From Rhodocyclaceae bacterium (GTDB lineage: Bacteria; Pseudomonadota; Gammaproteobacteria; Burkholderiales; Rhodocyclaceae): 64,000 bases of DNA. This document shows positions 61,661 through 64,000 of the stretch, piece after piece. The stretch is from the NCBI GenBank assembly GCA_018262775.1, contig JADFDU010000003.1, forward strand, positions 1 through 64,000, given 5' to 3'. Both the position numbers and the translations under genes were made by a program. The notes under the pieces were generated by a model that saw only the letters and a program-made list of their open reading frames with translations, made no database searches and had not been told where the DNA came from. Numbering within the stretch: position 1 is the first letter of the stretch; each line of letters begins with the position of its first letter.

Positions 61661-62000
61661 ACTGATCGCGCTGCGCGACCGCCTGCGCGACTTCACGCGC
61701 GAACGCGAGTGGCATCGCTACCACACGCCGAAGAACCTGGCGATAGCGCTGATCGTCGAGGCGGCCGAGCTGGCCGAGCATTTCCAGTGGCTGACACCGG
61801 AGGAAAGTCAGTCGCCGCAGGACGGCAAGCGCGAGAAGATCCGCGAGGAAATGGCCGACGTGCTGATTTATCTCATCGAGCTGGCCGATGCGCTGGACGT
61901 CGACCTCGCCGCCGCCGCACACGACAAGATCGCGAAGAACGCGCTCAAGTATCCGGTGGAGAAGGCGCGCGGCAATGCGCTGAAGTACGACGAGCTTTGA
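61650..62000 (+). CDS. MazG-like nucleotide pyrophosphohydrolase
   Basis: NLAIALIVEAAELAEHFQW...REEMADVLIYLIELAD. Confidence 0.9.
   Translation: MTNELIALRDRLRDFTREREWHRYHTPKNLAIALIVEAAELAEHFQWLTPEESQSPQDGKREKIREEMADVLIYLIELADALDVDLAAAAHDKIAKNALKYPVEKARGNALKYDEL
61804..61826 (-). repeat. GCCGT-N10-CTGACTTT dispersed motif
   Basis: GCCGTCCTGCGGCGACTGACTTT, identical to 53189-53211. Confidence 0.7.
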
Positions 62001-62056
62001 ACGAAGGGAATCCCGGGGGGATAATCAATCGCCCAACCCCCAACCGAGAGACACAC

Positions 62057-62365
62057 ATGAGCCATTTCAAATACCACGTCTTCTTCTGCTGCAACCAGCG
62101 CGAAGCCGGCGCCACCTGCTGCAACAGCCACGGCGCCGCCGACATGAAGGACTACGCCAAGGATCGCGTCGCCGCGCTCGGCCTGAAGGGCAAGGGCAAG
62201 GTGCGCATCAACTTGGCCGGCTGCCTCGACCGCTGCGATGAGGGCCCGGTGATCGTGGTGTACCCGGAGGGCACCTGGTACACCTATGTCGACAAAACCG
62301 ACATCGACGAGATCATCGAGGAACATCTGGTCAACGGCCGCGTCGTCAAGCGTCTGACGATCTGA
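62057..62365 (+). CDS. Thioredoxin-like (2Fe-2S) ferredoxin
   Basis: HVFFCCNQREAGATCCNSHG...NLAGCLDRCDEGPVIVVYPEGTWY. Confidence 0.88.
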   Translation: MSHFKYHVFFCCNQREAGATCCNSHGAADMKDYAKDRVAALGLKGKGKVRINLAGCLDRCDEGPVIVVYPEGTWYTYVDKTDIDEIIEEHLVNGRVVKRLTI

Positions 62366-63026
62366 TGGCGAGACACGAGCGCATCCTGCTTGAAGGGCCG
62401 GCGGGAGCGCTGGAAGTCTTCGTCGAACCGCCGTCACCCCCTTCCGCGGGAAGGGGGGCGGGGGGATGGCCCACTCCCACGGGCATCGCGCTCATCACTC
62501 ATCCGCACCCGCTCTACGGCGGCACCGCCGACAATAAGGTGGTGACGACGCTGGCGAAAACTTTCCGCGAGCTGGGTTGCATCACGCTGCGTCCGAACTT
62601 TCGCGGCGTCGGCGGTTCGGCCGGCGCACACGACCACGGCATAGCCGAAACCGACGACCTGCTCGCAGTGCATGCCTATGCCCGCAAACGCTTCGGCGCT
62701 GAACTGCCTTTCTTCCTCGGCGGCTTCTCCTTCGGCGCCTACGTCGTCGCGCGGCTGGCGGCGAAGCTCGCCGAAGGCGGCGATCCGGCGCGGCGCCTCG
62801 TGCTGGTCGGCACCGCATCCGGCTTCATCGAAGGCCTGCGCAGCTACGACACCGCCGCCGTGCCGGCCGACAGCATCGTCATCCACGGCGCGCAGGACGA
62901 AACAGTGCCGCTGGCCAACGTGCTGGCCTGGGCCGAGCCGCTCGACCTGGCGGTCAGCGTGGTGCCCGGCACCGACCACTTCTTCCATCGCAAGCTGCAC
63001 CTCATCCGCCGCATCATCGACGCCCA

Positions 63027-63045
<19 letters not shown>
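62365..63045 (+). CDS. Alpha/beta hydrolase
   Basis: [16 protein letters not shown]...[12 protein letters not shown]...[10 protein letters not shown]. Confidence 0.88.

Positions 63046-64000
<955 letters not shown>

Overview
GC-rich bacterial chromosome segment, most consistent by gene content with a betaproteobacterium (Rhodocyclales-like; taxonomy is inference). Main blocks: (1) an IS3-family fragment at the left edge; (2) a Tn7-like module, tnsA-tnsB fusion / tnsC / tniQ, chained by ATGA overlaps and ending about 150 bp from a tRNA-Ala(CGC) gene; (3) housekeeping genes (tsaC, purE, folD, iorBA); (4) phoRB-phoU-pstBACS; (5) an insertion of a PrrC/RloC-like AAA ATPase plus an uncharacterised partner; (6) lutC-like and SDR genes, then a pyruvate dehydrogenase operon containing an HslV/proteasome-like gene between E2 and E3; (7) a PIN/Phd toxin-antitoxin pair and an RHS/IS3 remnant; (8) a large anaerobic phenol gene cluster (phenylphosphate synthase and carboxylase, UbiX, archaeal-type riboflavin kinase) with a divergent sigma-54 activator, a -24/-12 promoter and XylR/DmpR-type UAS candidates; (9) an uncharacterised three-gene group, a second PIN toxin-antitoxin pair, dsbA, argS, ubiB and others. 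The most unexpected pattern is a dispersed bipartite motif, GCCGT-N10-CTGACTTT, found 13 times (12 exact, 1 with one mismatch) on both strands with an invariant 10-nt spacer. No CRISPR array or cas gene was seen. All assignments come from reading the sequence; no database search was run.
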